A stretch of DNA of 64,000 bases from Hyphomicrobiales bacterium (GTDB taxonomy: Bacteria; Pseudomonadota; Alphaproteobacteria; Rhizobiales; Phreatobacteraceae): assembly GCA_017304475.1 (NCBI GenBank), contig JAFKKV010000010.1:248001-312000 (forward strand), written 5' to 3'. Below are positions 62,889 through 64,000 of the stretch, one piece after another (within the stretch, counting starts at the first letter, position 1; each line of letters opens with the position of its first letter). Both the position numbers and the translations under genes were made by a program. Under the pieces are notes generated by a model, which did no database searches, was not told the origin of the DNA, and saw only the letters and a list, made by a program, of their open reading frames with translations.

Positions 62889-63890
62889 ATGACCTCATCG
62901 ATCATGACCTCAAAGACCCGCGACAGCATGATCCGCTACGGCCTGCTCGTCGTCCTCGCCGCCATGATCGGCCTGTTCGCCGTGCTGGAGCCCGCCTTCC
63001 TCAGGGTCGGCAATGTCTTCATCATCCTGCAGTCGGTCTCGATCGTCGCCCTGCTGGCTCTGGGCGTCACCTCCTCCATGGTGGTCGGCGGCTTCGACCT
63101 GTCGATCGGCAGCGTCGCCGCCGCCTCCCTGATGGCCTCGGCCTATGCCATGGTGGTGTGGCAGCTCGGCACCGTCGAGACGATCCTGTTCTGTCTCGCC
63201 ATCGGGCTCGCCGTCGGCGCGGTCAATGCGGTGCTGATCGTCAAGCTTCGGATCCCCGACCTGCTGGCGACGCTCGGCATGATGTTCCTGATCGTCGGCC
63301 TGCAGCTGATCCCGACCGGCGGACGCTCGATCGCCAGCGGCATGCAGCTGCCCTCGGGCGCCATCGCCACCGGCAGCTTCACGCCCTCGTTCCTGATGCT
63401 CGGCCGCTATCGCATCGGCGACGTCGTGCCGGTTCCGGTCGTCATCATGATCGTGCTGGCGATCGCGACCTGGGTGTTCCTGGAGCGCACCCGCTGGGGC
63501 CGCATGATGTATGCCATCGGCGGCAACGAGCAGGCGGCCCGGCTCGCCGGCGCCAATGTCAGCGCCTACAAGTTCACCGCCTATATGATCTCGAGCCTCT
63601 ACGCGGCGATCGGCGGCATCCTGCTCGCCGCCCGTGTCGGCCGCGGCGATGTCAGCTCCGGCAACTCGCTGCTGCTCGACTCGGTCGCCGCCGCGCTGAT
63701 CGGCTTCGCCGTGCTCGGCGCCAAGAAACCCAATGCCTTCGGCACGGCCATCGGCGCGCTCTTCGTCGGCGTTCTGCTCAACGGCCTGACCATGCTGAAC
63801 GCCCCCTATTACACGCAAGATTTCGTCAAGGGACTGGTCCTCGTGCTCGCGCTCGCCTTCACCTTCGGCATCGCGTCACGGGTTCGGTGA
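62889..63890 (+). CDS. Sugar ABC transporter permease (RbsC family)
   Basis: A 333-residue permease with about nine or ten membrane segments. LLALGVTSSMVVGGFDLSIGSVAAASL and VNAVLIVKLRIPDLLATLGMMFLIVGL are typical of the AraH/RbsC branch, and the EAA-like cytosolic loop is ERTRWGRMMYAIGGNEQAARLAGANVSAYKF. The gene starts 33 bases after the ATPase gene and is followed 50 bases on by the binding-protein gene, so all are one operon. Confidence 0.93.
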   Translation: MTSSIMTSKTRDSMIRYGLLVVLAAMIGLFAVLEPAFLRVGNVFIILQSVSIVALLALGVTSSMVVGGFDLSIGSVAAASLMASAYAMVVWQLGTVETILFCLAIGLAVGAVNAVLIVKLRIPDLLATLGMMFLIVGLQLIPTGGRSIASGMQLPSGAIATGSFTPSFLMLGRYRIGDVVPVPVVIMIVLAIATWVFLERTRWGRMMYAIGGNEQAARLAGANVSAYKFTAYMISSLYAAIGGILLAARVGRGDVSSGNSLLLDSVAAALIGFAVLGAKKPNAFGTAIGALFVGVLLNGLTMLNAPYYTQDFVKGLVLVLALAFTFGIASRVR

Positions 63891-63940
63891 AACAACGGCT
63901 TCCCGACGAGGCAGGCCGAAAATCCAGCGGAGGAAGACCC

Positions 63941-64000
63941 ATGATCAAGCGTCGCAGCATCCTGCAGGGAGCCGTTGCCGCTCCCTTCGTCCTGTCCGGA
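63941..64000 (+). CDS. Sugar ABC transporter substrate-binding protein, 3'-truncated
   Basis: Only 20 codons are inside the window. MIKRRSILQGAVAAPFVLSG is a twin-arginine-type signal peptide start, with the RRSILQG motif. AGCGGAGGAAGACCC is a strong ribosome binding site. By position after ATPase and permease genes it should be the periplasmic binding protein of the methylthioribose-type transporter. The rest lies beyond the window. Confidence 0.7.
   Translation, partial: MIKRRSILQGAVAAPFVLSG

Overview
The window is GC-rich chromosomal DNA from an alphaproteobacterium, most likely of the order Hyphomicrobiales (Rhizobiales). Supporting signs are a PmtA-type lipid methyltransferase, a MarR/OmpR pair like PetP-PetR divergent from ilvE, carA next to GatB/YqeY, YbjN next to proC, and the small GTG/TTG/ATG overlap style of gene coupling. 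No phage, insertion sequence or CRISPR array was seen. Genus cannot be fixed from sequence alone.

Layout. 1-1374: end of a phospholipid methyltransferase gene, a Pr6Pr membrane protein, a tRNA with CAT anticodon and its terminator. 1494-5531: LysR regulator, MmgE/PrpD protein and an orphan peptide-type binding protein, all on minus. 5694-7047: glutathione transferase divergent from a TetR regulator with repeated operator-like sites between them.

7246-14859 is the most unusual part: a compact six-gene operon encoding a carrier protein, an acyl-CoA dehydrogenase-like flavoprotein, a class II aaRS-like amino acid:[carrier protein] ligase, a DUF1839 protein, a GH2 mannosidase-like protein and a fused double alpha/beta hydrolase. 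It leads 96 bases later into an exopolysaccharide locus (14956-27128) with an initiating sugar-phosphate transferase, a FemAB/CelD-like GNAT, three or four glycosyltransferases, a polysaccharide deacetylase, a Wzz-type protein, a Wzx-type flippase and an exported GH10 glycanase. The proposed idea is that an amino acid charged on the carrier protein is modified and passed to the polysaccharide or its precursor.

27424-46720 is mostly housekeeping: quinone oxidoreductase, TMEM43-like protein, petP/petR-like regulators, ilvE, csaA-like, TetR, proC, ybjN-like, an EF-G paralogue, small membrane proteins, a PQQ-type sugar dehydrogenase, a methyltransferase, SemiSWEET, msrP, rlpA-like, carA, yqeY-like, a DUF3829 protein and greA. 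46837-54829 holds carB, an SGNH hydrolase/OpgC pair, an alpha/beta hydrolase, an Lrp regulator and a 2OG-Fe(II) oxygenase.

55064-64000: trxB with a LysR gene, a membrane protein, another LysR, then a methylthioribose salvage unit (mtnA, mtnK) divergent from a sugar-type ABC transporter whose binding-protein gene runs off the window end.
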